Positions 37,190 through 59,265 of a stretch of 64,000 nt of DNA are shown one piece after another. Positions within the stretch are counted from its first letter, which is position 1, and every line of letters starts with the position of its first letter. The position numbers and the translations under genes were made by a program. The DNA lies in contig NZ_BACI01000097.1 in the NCBI RefSeq assembly GCF_000225505.1, forward strand, positions 124,001 through 188,000, given 5' to 3'. The stretch is from Gordonia alkanivorans NBRC 16433. Lineage in GTDB: Bacteria > Actinomycetota > Actinomycetes > Mycobacteriales > Mycobacteriaceae. Below the pieces are notes generated by a model, which worked only from the letters and a program-made list of their open reading frames with translations, searched no databases and had not been told where the DNA came from.

Positions 37190-37558
37190 TCAGATCACCT
37201 CCGGTGCCAGCGACACGATCTTCATGAACTTCTTCTCACGCAGCTCGCGGCCGACCGGGCCGAAGATGCGGGTACCGCGGGGGTCGCTCTCACCCTTGAG
37301 GATGACGGCGGCGTTCTCGTCGAAGCGGATGTAGCTGCCATCCGGACGACGGCGCTCCTTGGTGGTGCGCACGATGACGGCCTTGACGACCTCACCCTTC
37401 TTGACGTTGCCGCCGGGGATGGCGTCCTTGACAGTGGCGACGATCACGTCACCAATGCCGGCGTAGCGCCGCGAGGAACCGCCGAGCACGCGGATGCACA
37501 AGATTTCCTTGGCACCGGTGTTGTCGGCGACCCGCAGGCGAGATTCCTGCTGAATCAC
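37190..37558 (-). CDS. rplN: 50S ribosomal protein L14
   Basis: 122 residues, [20 protein letters not shown] at the start and [22 protein letters not shown] at the end, complete. First gene of the short operon rplN-rplX-rplE-rpsN. A promoter must lie in the 570-bp gap upstream, shared with the divergent NRPS. Confidence 0.97.
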   Translation of the reverse strand: MIQQESRLRVADNTGAKEILCIRVLGGSSRRYAGIGDVIVATVKDAIPGGNVKKGEVVKAVIVRTTKERRRPDGSYIRFDENAAVILKGESDPRGTRIFGPVGRELREKKFMKIVSLAPEVI

Positions 37559-38128
37559 TCGTTAGTCTCCTTGACCTGGCTTCTTATGTACGCCGGATTT
37601 CCGACCCGACGCACACGGTCCGTTGCCACCGAGCACACGCCTGCCTGGGGTTTTGCACCAGGCTGTGACACCTGGACACTTCGCCCAGTGGGTTCGTGAG
37701 CCGATTCGCGACACAGCAGTGCCGCAGGCAACCCCACAAGTGTAGGGGAACGTGCAGGTGGGAGCCAAATCCGTCCTGCGGGCACCCTCGGGCGTTTAGC
37801 AATCGCTCGGACCGGGAAAACTTTCTTCGCATCGGACCCATCTGGCCCAGTGCCCCGCACGAAGCACTCGTGGGACGAGACCGGCCCGCACTGAGCGATT
37901 CAAACCGTGAGCGATCAGTACGGCCTTCTCCGTCCGGAGCGCAGCAAGCAGATCTGCGGCCGGCGGGGCACCCGACAAGTCTGACGAGTCCGGGGGGATC
38001 TGCTTCGACCCGAGCGTGACCACATTTTCACGCCATCGGGGTCCGACGTCCAGCACGACACGCGCGACCTGGCCTTCTCACGACTTCGGTTCCCGGCTGC
38101 CAGGCGCCCGTCCACAGGGGAGGTATGC
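37559..38128 (+). promoter_or_regulatory. 570-bp divergent gap between rplN and the NRPS operon
   Basis: No credible gene. It must contain the rplN promoter (minus strand) and probably the NRPS promoter (plus strand). A short stem, GCCTGG at 37643-37648 with CCAGGC at 37658-37663, lies ~90 bp before rplN and could be part of its leader. I looked for an IdeR/DtxR-type iron box (TTAGGTTAGGCTAACCTAA-like) and see none. The NRPS ribosome binding site is ggggagg at 38117-38123. Confidence 0.55.
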
Positions 38129-51921
<13,793 letters not shown>

Positions 51922-51922
<1 letters not shown>

Positions 51923-52179
51923 TGACCAATCCCTTCGATGACACCGACGGAGTCTTCCGGGTGCTCGTCAACCACGAGAACCAACACTCGCTGTGGCCGG
52001 AGTTCGCCCCCGTCCCCGACGGCTGGCGGACCGTCTTCGGACCGTCCGGCCACGACGAATGCCTCGAGTACGTCGAACAGAACTGGCGAGACATGCGGCC
52101 CGCCAGCCTGATCCGGACGATGGAGAGCGCACAGGACGAGGGAAGCGAGGTCACCCGTGGGGCGACACAGTATCGCTGA
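51922..52179 (+). CDS. MbtH-like NRPS chaperone
   Basis: 85 residues; ATG at 51922 overlaps the NRPS stop by one base. NPFDD at the N-terminus, [19 protein letters not shown] and [18 protein letters not shown] carry the conserved Trp residues and the N-x-E-x-Q-x-SLWP signature. MbtH-like proteins bind adenylation domains and are needed for their folding or activity. The 3' end overlaps the exporter ATPase gene by 23 bp, so the four genes form one coupled operon. Confidence 0.95.
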
Positions 52180-53377
52180 CGACGCACCGGACCGTGGGGC
52201 GTCACCGTACGCATTGGAGCTCCGCGGGCTGCAGAAGACCTTCCGCACCGGATTGTTCGGCCGCGGTCCGCGTGTCCATGCCCTGAACGGCCTGGATCTC
52301 TCGGTCCCCACCGGAACGGTGCACGCCCTCCTCGGCCCCAACGGCGCGGGCAAGACGACCACGGTCCGCGCGGTGGCGACGCTGATGACCCCCGACGAGG
52401 GCTCGGTCATCGTCGACGGCATCGATGCCATCGCCGATCCCGGCGCGGTCCGGAAGATCGTCGGGGTGTCCGGCCAGTACGCCGCCGTGGACGGGAACCT
52501 GACCGGTTTCGAGAATCTGCGCATGGTCGGTCAGTTGTACGGGCAACCGCGTGCGCTGGCATCGGAACGTGCCCGCGAACTGATCGCGGAGCTGAACCTC
52601 GAGGATGCCGCCGACCGGCCGATGCGGACCTACTCGGGCGGCATGCGGCGTCGCCTCGATCTCGCCGGCGCCCTCATCAACCGCCCCTCACTGGTCATCC
52701 TCGACGAACCGACGACCGGACTCGACCCGCGCGGACGGCGCCAGATGTGGGAGGTCATCGCCGAGCAGGTCAGCTCCGGCGCGACGGTCCTGCTGACGAC
52801 GCAATACCTCGAGGAGGCCGACGCCCTCGCCGACGAGATCACCGTCATCGACCACGGCACGATCCGGGCCCAGGGAAGCGCGGCAGAGCTGAAGTCCGCC
52901 ACCGGTGGATCGATACTCACCGTCGAAGTCGTTGTCCCCCATACGGACGACGCCGACGCGCAGGTTTCGGCATCCCTCACCGACATCGGGGTCGGACCGG
53001 CGGAACGCCTCGGACCCAGCGGTGACACCGACACCGATTCGGCGCGCTGGTCGGTTCCCGTCGACGCGGGCACCCGAAGTGCGGTCGCGGCGGTCCGGGC
53101 GCTGTCGACGGCCGGCATCGACGTCGTCGACGCATCCGTGTCGACACCCACCCTCGACGACGTCTTCCTGACACTCACCGAGCGTTCCGGTGACAAGACC
53201 CCTCCGGTCGACGAGATCGCCGACACGCCAACCGAATCGGACATCACGGCCACCGAATCGGACCTCAATGGCAAGGCAGTCGACCGTTTTTCCGAGGTTG
53301 TCGTCGGAACAGACGACACCTTCGCGGACGTAACCGACATTCCGCCCAGCCGATCGGAGCGAGCCCGTGTTCACTGA
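52157..53377 (+). CDS. DrrA-type ABC exporter ATPase
   Basis: 406 residues, GTG start at 52157 with gaagcgagg upstream. One ABC domain of the daunorubicin-resistance class: Walker [10 protein letters not shown], signature [12 protein letters not shown], Walker [14 protein letters not shown] and [11 protein letters not shown]. After the usual DrrA C-terminal region there is an acidic tail of ~60 residues (from ~345; [19 protein letters not shown]) with no counterpart in typical DrrA proteins of ~330 residues. It overlaps mbtH by 23 bp and the permease by 11 bp. It probably energises export of the NRPS product. Confidence 0.92.
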   Translation: MGRHSIADDAPDRGASPYALELRGLQKTFRTGLFGRGPRVHALNGLDLSVPTGTVHALLGPNGAGKTTTVRAVATLMTPDEGSVIVDGIDAIADPGAVRKIVGVSGQYAAVDGNLTGFENLRMVGQLYGQPRALASERARELIAELNLEDAADRPMRTYSGGMRRRLDLAGALINRPSLVILDEPTTGLDPRGRRQMWEVIAEQVSSGATVLLTTQYLEEADALADEITVIDHGTIRAQGSAAELKSATGGSILTVEVVVPHTDDADAQVSASLTDIGVGPAERLGPSGDTDTDSARWSVPVDAGTRSAVAAVRALSTAGIDVVDASVSTPTLDDVFLTLTERSGDKTPPVDEIADTPTESDITATESDLNGKAVDRFSEVVVGTDDTFADVTDIPPSRSERARVH

Positions 53378-54149
53378 CACCGCAGTACTGGTCGAACGAA
53401 ATCTACTGACCGTCAAGCGCATACCGACGCTCCTCATCAGCGCGACGATCCAGCCGCTGATGTTCGTCTTCCTCTTCGCCTATGTCTTCGGCGCGACCTT
53501 CGGCGGTAGTTCCTACCGCGAGTTCCTGATGGCGGGCATCTTCACGCAGACCGTCGTGTTCAACGCCGCCTTCACCACTGTCGGTCTGGCGAACGACACC
53601 TCGGACGGGATCATCGACCGCCTCCGCTCACTGCCGATGTCCCGTCTGGGGGTCATCAGCGGCCGGGTCACCTCGGACATGCTCCTGGGCGCCGTCGGAC
53701 TGGCGGTGATGGTCGCCTGCGGCCTGGCCATCGGTTGGCGGATCTACGGCAGCGCCGCCGACGCCGCGATCGCCTTCGGCATCATCGGGCTCTTCGCCGT
53801 CGCGATGGCTTGGGTCGGTGCCGTGAGCGGCCTGGCGGCGCCGAATGTCGAAGCGGCGCAGAGCATCGGGTTTCTCTGGATGTTCCCGGTGACCTTCCTG
53901 TCGAGCGCGTTCATCTCCGCGCAGAGCCTCCCCGGACCCCTTCGCACCATCGCGGAATGGAACCCGGTGACCGCCGTCGCGACCGCCTGCCGGCAGCTGT
54001 TCGGGAACGAGGCACCACCGATGTTCCCGACCGCGACCGGGTGGGTCGCCGACCATGCCGTGGGGTATGCGGTGGGCTCGTCGTTGGTCATCCTGGCCGT
54101 GTGCGTCCCTGTGTCCCTTGTCCTTTACCGACGTTCAGCGAACCGGTGA
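53367..54149 (+). CDS. DrrB-type ABC-2 exporter permease
   Basis: 260 residues with about six membrane segments; ABC-2 family pattern: ERNLLTVKRIPTLLISATIQ, PLMFVFLFAYVFG, GIFTQTVVFNAAFT, IIDRLRSLPMSRLGVISGR and the closing FPVTFLSSAFISAQSLPGPL. GTG start overlaps the ATPase gene by 11 bp. With that ATPase it forms a complete exporter; DrrAB-like pairs export lipids or lipopeptides in mycobacteria, supporting secretion of an acylated peptide. Confidence 0.92.
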   Translation: MFTDTAVLVERNLLTVKRIPTLLISATIQPLMFVFLFAYVFGATFGGSSYREFLMAGIFTQTVVFNAAFTTVGLANDTSDGIIDRLRSLPMSRLGVISGRVTSDMLLGAVGLAVMVACGLAIGWRIYGSAADAAIAFGIIGLFAVAMAWVGAVSGLAAPNVEAAQSIGFLWMFPVTFLSSAFISAQSLPGPLRTIAEWNPVTAVATACRQLFGNEAPPMFPTATGWVADHAVGYAVGSSLVILAVCVPVSLVLYRRSANR

Positions 54150-54196
54150 TCGCAGATCGCCGGAGAAGATCCGACCATTCCGGTTACCGTGATGAG

Positions 54197-54805
54197 GTGA
54201 CATCGGACGACGGCGGCGCAACCCCCGACGCGGACCACGGACGTGGACACGAATCTCGTTTGTTGCGCGATCTTCTCGAATCGGCTTCCACCGGGGACCG
54301 TGCCGCGTTCACGCGTCTGTACGACCTGACGAGTTCGCGCATCTACGGACTCGCGTTCCGCGTGGTCCGCGACCGCGAATACGCGGAGGAGATCGTGCAG
54401 GAGGCCTACCTGCAGTACTGGCAGAAGGCGGACCAGTACCACGCCGCCCGGGGGTCAGTCCTCACCTGGATGATGACCATCGCCCATCGCCGCGCCGTCG
54501 ATCGCGTACGCAGCGAACAGCTCCAGCAGGACCGGATGTCCGACTACGGTGCCGCCTCGGTGGAGACCCCCCGCAACATTCCGCTCGAGGTCGTTGTCCA
54601 CGCCGACGAGGCGCGTACGCTACGCACATGCCTCGGCGAGCTCACCGATCTGCAACGGAGCTCCATCGAGATGTCCTACTTCGGCGGTCTGACCTACCCG
54701 GAGGTGGCGCAGCAGACCGAGACCCCCTTGCCCACCGTCAAGTCCCGCATCAGGGACGGCCTTCGCCGCCTGAAACAGTGCTTGAGGACGCGGGAGGATG
54801 CCTGA
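54197..54805 (+). CDS. sigK: ECF sigma factor, SigK-like
   Basis: 202 residues from GTG 54197. Region 2 (AFTRLYDLTSSRIYGLAFRV, EEIVQEAYLQYWQKA, WMMTIAHRRAVDRVR) and region 4 (LTDLQRSSIEMSYFGGLTY, PLPTVKSRIRDGLRRLK) are both present. The layout and the following RskA-type gene match the mycobacterial SigK/RskA pair. It lies 47 bp after the exporter permease and could be read through from the NRPS operon or be independent. Target promoters unknown; neighbouring candidates are the mycolyltransferase and its own operon. The start is uncertain, as no good ribosome binding site is seen. Confidence 0.85.
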   Translation: MTSDDGGATPDADHGRGHESRLLRDLLESASTGDRAAFTRLYDLTSSRIYGLAFRVVRDREYAEEIVQEAYLQYWQKADQYHAARGSVLTWMMTIAHRRAVDRVRSEQLQQDRMSDYGAASVETPRNIPLEVVVHADEARTLRTCLGELTDLQRSSIEMSYFGGLTYPEVAQQTETPLPTVKSRIRDGLRRLKQCLRTREDA

Positions 54806-55622
54806 CCTGACCATGACAACCACCGACGCGGAGCCCGACGACCGAATGTCCGCCTGGCTCGACGACCACATCGAGCTGTATGCCGTTTCCGCCCTGACCC
54901 CGGAGGAGACCCTCCGGGCGGAACGGGAACTCGCCGCACTGTCGCCGGATGTGCGATCGGCCTACGAGGCCCGGATCGTCGAGATCCTCACCACCATGGC
55001 CGGACTGGCGAGTACATACGCACTGGAGGCGCCCTCCGATCTTCGGCGCCGGGTGCTGACCCATGTCTTCGACGGGGCCGACGAGACCAACGGCCCGGAA
55101 CCGTCGACGACACCCCAGCCCGTCCCCATCGGCGGACGCCGACAGAGTCCGCGGCGGAAGGCAGCCGTGCTCGCCGCCGCCGCGGCGACCGTCGCCGTCG
55201 CCCTCGGCGCCGGCGTGCTCATCGGCCGCACCACGGCACCGGAGCCCTCACCCGCGGCGATCGCGGTCGGCGAGACGCAACAGGAGGTCCTCACGGTCCT
55301 CGCCGCCGGTGATGCGACCGTCACGGCCGAACCCCTCGCGGACGACCACGGCACGATCACCGTCATCACCTCCGCGACCGCCGGACACGCGGTGACCTTG
55401 ATCCGGGACGTGGGCAGTCCACTCTCACCGGACAGCACCTTCCAGCTCTGGCTGGTGGGCGGATCGGAGAATCCGATCCCGGCCGGTCTGATCCCCGGCG
55501 GCGACACCGAACCCGTCGTCGTCGACGATCTCGGAGACTCGCAGGTTCTGGCGGTGACCATCGAGCCCGCGGGTGGTTCCCCGCAGCCGACCACGCCGAT
55601 CCTGGCTCAGGTCCCGCTCTGA
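54798..55622 (+). CDS. rskA: Anti-sigma factor, RskA-like
   Basis: 274 residues. Cytoplasmic N-terminus with the anti-sigma motif ELYAVSALTPEE, one membrane span at ~residues 121-143 (AAVLAAAAATVAVALGAG), and an extracytoplasmic RskA C-terminal domain (STFQLWLVGGSENPIPAGL). It should hold the sigma factor at the membrane until proteolysed after an envelope signal. ATG overlaps sigK by 8 bp, giving coupled 1:1 synthesis. Confidence 0.88.
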   Translation: MPDLTMTTTDAEPDDRMSAWLDDHIELYAVSALTPEETLRAERELAALSPDVRSAYEARIVEILTTMAGLASTYALEAPSDLRRRVLTHVFDGADETNGPEPSTTPQPVPIGGRRQSPRRKAAVLAAAAATVAVALGAGVLIGRTTAPEPSPAAIAVGETQQEVLTVLAAGDATVTAEPLADDHGTITVITSATAGHAVTLIRDVGSPLSPDSTFQLWLVGGSENPIPAGLIPGGDTEPVVVDDLGDSQVLAVTIEPAGGSPQPTTPILAQVPL

Positions 55623-55743
55623 GCCCAAGCGGTACCGCCCGGTCCGCCTGTATCCGATGCCTACACTGACGACGGGGCCACTTCGCCGCCCGGCGTGACC
55701 TGCGTCGGCAGAGGTGGAAAACAGAGAAGACAGGTGGGGCGCG

Positions 55744-56748
55744 GTGGACGTGAACGGCAGACAGTTCTGGACGGTCCTGATGACGGTGTCGGCGCTACTC
55801 GCCGCACTCGGTTTCGTGGCCTCGCCACCCGCCGGTGCGGCACCCGGATCAAAGGTCATCGATCGCTACGCCGACGACCCCCAGCAGACGACGCTACTGG
55901 TGCACTCAGCGGCGATGGACCGGTCGGTCGCGGTGACCGTCCTGACCCCACGCGACCGGTCTCGACCCGCCCCGGTTCTGTACCTGCTCAACGGCGCCGG
56001 CGGCGGCGAGGACTCGGCGACCTGGGATGCGCGGACCACGTACAAGAGGTACTTCGCCGACAAGAACGCCTACGTCGTGACGCCGATCGGTGGCGCCTTC
56101 TCGTACTACACGGACTGGCAGCGTGACGACCCGGTACTCGGCCGCAACAAGTGGCAGACGTTCCTGACCGAGGAGCTCCCGCCGATCATCGACGAGGAGT
56201 TCCCGACCACCGGCGCGAACGCCCTGGCGGGCATCTCCATGGCGGGGACCTCGGTGCTCAACCTGGCCATCGCCGCGCCGGGCCTGTACCGATCCGTGGC
56301 CGCGTTCAGCGGATGCGCGAGGACGAGTGATCCGGTCGGACAGCAGTACATCCGGATGGTCGTCGAGGATCGTGGCGGGGCGAACATGGTCAACATGTGG
56401 GGCCCGCTGGACGGACCCGGGTGGCGCGCGAACGACCCGTATCTCAACGCCGAGAAGCTGCGCGGAACCAACGTGTACATGACCAGCGGTACCGGACTAC
56501 CGGGCTCACACGAGCAGCTGGGCGACCCGAGCATCGACGGCAGCGCCTTCGACCTGGTCAACCAGGCTGTCGTGGGTGGCGGCATCGAGGTCGCGATCGA
56601 CATCTGCACCCGTCAGATGGTGCAGCGGATGCGCTCCCTCGGGCTCCCCGTGCAGGTGAATCTCCGGCCGACCGGCACCCATTCGTGGGGCTACTGGCAG
56701 GACGACCTGTACACGACCTGGCCCAAACTGGCGCGCGACCTGCGCTGA
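55744..56748 (+). CDS. Antigen-85-type mycolyltransferase
   Basis: 334 residues from GTG 55744 (a GTG at 55714 adds ten residues). Sec signal peptide (FWTVLMTVSALLAALGFVAS, cleavage near AGAAPG). Alpha/beta hydrolase of the Ag85/corynomycolyltransferase family: PVLYLLNGAGGGEDSATW, the nucleophile elbow AGISMAGTSVL, and the C-terminal THSWGYWQDDL with the catalytic His. It transfers mycolic acids between trehalose mycolates and arabinogalactan in the cell wall. Its presence means the organism makes mycolates. It follows rskA by 121 bp and may be a SigK target. Confidence 0.92.
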   Translation: MDVNGRQFWTVLMTVSALLAALGFVASPPAGAAPGSKVIDRYADDPQQTTLLVHSAAMDRSVAVTVLTPRDRSRPAPVLYLLNGAGGGEDSATWDARTTYKRYFADKNAYVVTPIGGAFSYYTDWQRDDPVLGRNKWQTFLTEELPPIIDEEFPTTGANALAGISMAGTSVLNLAIAAPGLYRSVAAFSGCARTSDPVGQQYIRMVVEDRGGANMVNMWGPLDGPGWRANDPYLNAEKLRGTNVYMTSGTGLPGSHEQLGDPSIDGSAFDLVNQAVVGGGIEVAIDICTRQMVQRMRSLGLPVQVNLRPTGTHSWGYWQDDLYTTWPKLARDLR

Positions 56749-56788
56749 ACCCCGTCTCGGGGACCACCGCAGGTCGAGCGTCAGAGGT

Positions 56789-57193
56789 TCACCAGCGATC
56801 GAGGCTGGTGTACCCGTCCTGGAGTGCGCGCGCGAAGAGATGGGTCTTCGTCGGCGCCGGACGGCCCACCGCGGTGTACTTGGCACGGATGCGTGCGAGG
56901 TGGGTGCTCACGGTCGACGCCGAGATGAAGAGTCGGGCTGCCGCCTCCTCCTTCGACTCGGCAGCGAGCCATGCGAGCAGAACCTCGACCTCACGGTCGG
57001 ACAGGCTCGGCCGCGGCAGCGCCGCCGGTGCACGGTCGACAGCCGGGCGATAGTCGGCAAGCCGGGTGATGCCGTTGTGGAGCATCGTTTCCGGCGAGCC
57101 GACACGACGCTGGTCCACGGGCCCCCGGGACTGTGCGGTTCGGTAGAACTCTGAAGTGGCCGTCACTGGTCCATCCCCTATTTTCTGGCGCAT
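56789..57193 (-). CDS. LuxR-type HTH regulator without receiver domain
   Basis: 134 residues from the ATG at 57193 (a GTG at 57166 with aggggatgg upstream is an equally plausible start; a frame is open to 57328). Only the C-terminal ~65 residues form a recognisable domain: a LuxR/NarL helix-turn-helix (SLSDREVEVLLAWLAAESKE, FISASTVSTHLARIRAKY). The last part (GRPAPTKTHLFARALQDGY) closely resembles the tail of the response regulator at 57390-58097, so the two are related. The N-terminal part is not recognised. Convergent with the mycolyltransferase gene. Confidence 0.72.
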   Translation of the reverse strand: MRQKIGDGPVTATSEFYRTAQSRGPVDQRRVGSPETMLHNGITRLADYRPAVDRAPAALPRPSLSDREVEVLLAWLAAESKEEAAARLFISASTVSTHLARIRAKYTAVGRPAPTKTHLFARALQDGYTSLDRW

Positions 57194-57389
57194 CGCCCAC
57201 GTCCCCCGACGCCGCACGCTCCACGCGTATTCCCAATGATCTGAAAGTAGTGCTGCTGTCGGTCGCCCGGTAGACCCAGAAATGGGGACTTCTACTGTTC
57301 CGGCGCCGATCGACCACTGAATCCCCACCGTTCCCCTTTTTGCCTACTGATTCCGAACCGGGTAGTCCCTGGACCCGATCCGGATCGAC

Positions 57390-58097
57390 CTATTGTCGAC
57401 GTTCCGACGGACCTCGGCTCCGGTGCCGTTGGGGCACCGGAAGCCAGCCGTCCTCCACCGCACGCTTGAACAAATCGACCTTGGTCCGGGTCGGCCTGCC
57501 GGCGTCTGCATACTTCTGGCGAATGCGTTTGAGGTACTCGTTCACCGTCTCGGCGGACACACCGAGGGCCGCTCCCACGCGCGCCGAGGTCTCCCCCGAC
57601 GCGTAGAGGGCCAGCACCTTCTGCAACTGGGGCGAGAGATCGACCGCGGCCAGTTCGGGGTCACCGTCGATGGCGGCCGCCCACTCGGTGGTGAGGACCG
57701 CCCGCCCCTCGGCGGCCGCCCGGATGGCCTCGATGATGACGGACTCCTCCGCCGATTTCAGCACCACTCCGAGCGCTCCCGCTCGAGCCGCCGACCGCAG
57801 GAGAGCCGGATGCTCACCGGAGGTGTAGACGACCGTGGCGACACCGGCCGCGGACAGCGTGTTGACGTTCTCCCTGGGCGTGGTGCCGTCGTCGAGGCGC
57901 AGATCGAGCAACACGACGTCGAGCGGCATCCCCGCGAGCACGCCCGCGACCGTGGACGCCGAGCATGCCAGCGAGATGTCGTCGACCGGGTCGAGCACCC
58001 GCTCGATCCCCCAGATCGGCGAGCGGTGATCGTCGACCATCCCCACGCGAATGACACGATCCTCCGCCACCACATCGTTCGCCGTCACCGTGCGCAC
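57390..58097 (-). CDS. NarL/LuxR-family response regulator
   Basis: 235 residues. Receiver domain ~15-135 with acidic pair Asp22-Asp23 (VGMVDDHRSPIWG), phospho-acceptor Asp65 (VVLLDLRLDDG), switch residues in VVYTSGEHP and Lys in GVVLKSAEES. LuxR-type HTH at ~165-225 (DLSPQLQKVLALYASGETSA, GVSAETVNEYLKRIRQKY) with the tail GRPTRTKVDLFKRAVEDGW shared with the regulator downstream. No histidine kinase gene is nearby. GTG start at 58097 is tentative. Divergent from the acetoacetate-decarboxylase-like gene. Confidence 0.85.
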   Translation of the reverse strand: MRTVTANDVVAEDRVIRVGMVDDHRSPIWGIERVLDPVDDISLACSASTVAGVLAGMPLDVVLLDLRLDDGTTPRENVNTLSAAGVATVVYTSGEHPALLRSAARAGALGVVLKSAEESVIIEAIRAAAEGRAVLTTEWAAAIDGDPELAAVDLSPQLQKVLALYASGETSARVGAALGVSAETVNEYLKRIRQKYADAGRPTRTKVDLFKRAVEDGWLPVPQRHRSRGPSERRQ

Positions 58098-58461
58098 CTC
58101 GCCGTCGACATCCGGCTCGGTACGGCACCCCTTCGGTGCGGCGATGCGACGTTACCCTCGGGCATCGACGACGCCCCCTTTCGTCGGATCACCGTGCGGC
58201 GGTCACGCGTCTCTCAGCAATTACACAGTGTGGCGCGTCCGCACACGAGGCGAACCGTATACGACAAGTCGGACACCGGCCGCTTTCCGGCCCGGACCTG
58301 CGACGATCCGTCTGGTTTCGTCGCCTCCCGTGTCCACAGGATGGGGGACATCCGCCTTCTCCGACGCCCCCGCGCCCTGGCCGTGCAAGACTAGAACAGG
58401 TTCTAGTCTTGCATCGATCCGTTCCAGCAGCCCCCACGTCAGAGCAGTAGAAGGAGTACCG
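58098..58461 (+). promoter_or_regulatory. Divergent 364-bp gap with KstR-type operator
   Basis: No gene in this gap. It holds the promoters for the response regulator (minus strand) and the acetoacetate-decarboxylase-like gene (plus strand). The only strong element is the palindrome at 58385-58412, listed separately. The ribosome binding site aaggag is at 58451-58456. Confidence 0.6.
58385..58412. promoter_or_regulatory. Perfect 13+13-bp palindrome matching the KstR operator
   Basis: Left arm GCAAGACTAGAAC (58385-58397), spacer AG, right arm GTTCTAGTCTTGC (58400-58412), with no mismatch. Its core TAGAACAGGTTCTA (58392-58405) fits the published KstR consensus TnnAACnnGTTnnA, the TetR-family repressor of cholesterol/steroid catabolism in mycobacteria and rhodococci. 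It lies 49 bp before the GTG of the acetoacetate-decarboxylase-like gene, a normal place for repression. No kstR gene is in the window. Confidence 0.85.
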
Positions 58462-59217
58462 GTGACCGCACCCTCGTCCCACGATATCCTCGGCACCACG
58501 GTGACCATGCCCGTCGAGATCCGGCATGCGCAGTGTTTCGTCGCGGGTTTCACCGCAGACGCGGCCGCGGTCCAGCGTGCGATCGACAGCGAGTCCGCAC
58601 GCCCCGGCACCCTGCGTCCACTGCGCGTCCGACCGGGACGCGCGATGTGCATGCTGGTTTTCGTCGACTACGTCGACGGCGACCTCGGGCCATATAACGA
58701 GTTCGGTGTCTGCTTCCTCGTCGACGACCCGTCACAACCCCCTACCTCGCCTCTTGGGGCGCTCCGCTCGCTCGCCAAGGGCGACGCGCGTGCGCTCGTG
58801 CACCGCCTCCCGGTGGACGGCGACTTCACTCTCGCGGCCGGGCGCGGGATCTGGGGCTTCCCCAAAACCCTGGCCGAGTTCGACGTCGACCACACCTCGT
58901 CGACCCGGCGCGGCCGGCTCGAGGCCGATGGTTCGCTGATCGCCGACCTGCGGATCAAACCCGGCGTCAAGGTCCCGGACACGACCGCCGACACCGTCCT
59001 GCACGCCTACTCCCAGCTCGACGGCGTCACCCGGCTCACCCCGTGGCGCCTCACATCGGTGAGCGGGACCCGCACCCGCCTCGGCGGGGCGAGCCTCACG
59101 CTCGGCGACCACCCGATCGCCGCCGAACTCCGCTCGCTGCGGCTCGGCCGGCATGCGCTGATGACCAGCTCGGTGGAGAAGATCACCATGCGATTCGAGA
59201 ACCCGACCGTCGTCTGA
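58462..59217 (+). CDS. Acetoacetate decarboxylase-family protein
   Basis: 251 residues from the GTG at 58462 (ribosome binding site aaggag); an in-frame start at 58051 would read through the operator and lacks sense. The ADC fold is shown by AGRGIWGFPKTLAEFDVDH, where the Lys corresponds to the Schiff-base lysine, and by PYNEFGVCFLVDD near residue 75. Classical members decarboxylate acetoacetate; many actinobacterial relatives use other beta-keto or pyruvoyl-type substrates. The KstR-type operator suggests induction with steroid catabolism. Followed by pirin 48 bp downstream on the same strand. Confidence 0.85.
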   Translation: MTAPSSHDILGTTVTMPVEIRHAQCFVAGFTADAAAVQRAIDSESARPGTLRPLRVRPGRAMCMLVFVDYVDGDLGPYNEFGVCFLVDDPSQPPTSPLGALRSLAKGDARALVHRLPVDGDFTLAAGRGIWGFPKTLAEFDVDHTSSTRRGRLEADGSLIADLRIKPGVKVPDTTADTVLHAYSQLDGVTRLTPWRLTSVSGTRTRLGGASLTLGDHPIAAELRSLRLGRHALMTSSVEKITMRFENPTVV

Positions 59218-59265
59218 GTCCCGGTTGCGGACACCGGGGTCCCGACGCCGGGGAGAATGGTCGCC

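Noticed and set aside
37559..38128. Possible iron-dependent (IdeR) control of the NRPS
   Set aside because: No sequence close to the 19-bp IdeR/DtxR box is visible upstream of the NRPS, so iron regulation is not claimed despite the EntF-like module.
55623..55743. GCGGTACCGC palindrome after the rskA-like gene
   Set aside because: Only 10 bp, no loop and no T-run; too common in such GC-rich DNA to call a terminator or operator.
57390..58097. Response regulator as the NarL partner of the nitrate reductase
   Set aside because: It belongs to the NarL family by fold only; it is 30 kb from narGHJI with no NarX-like kinase or shared operator.
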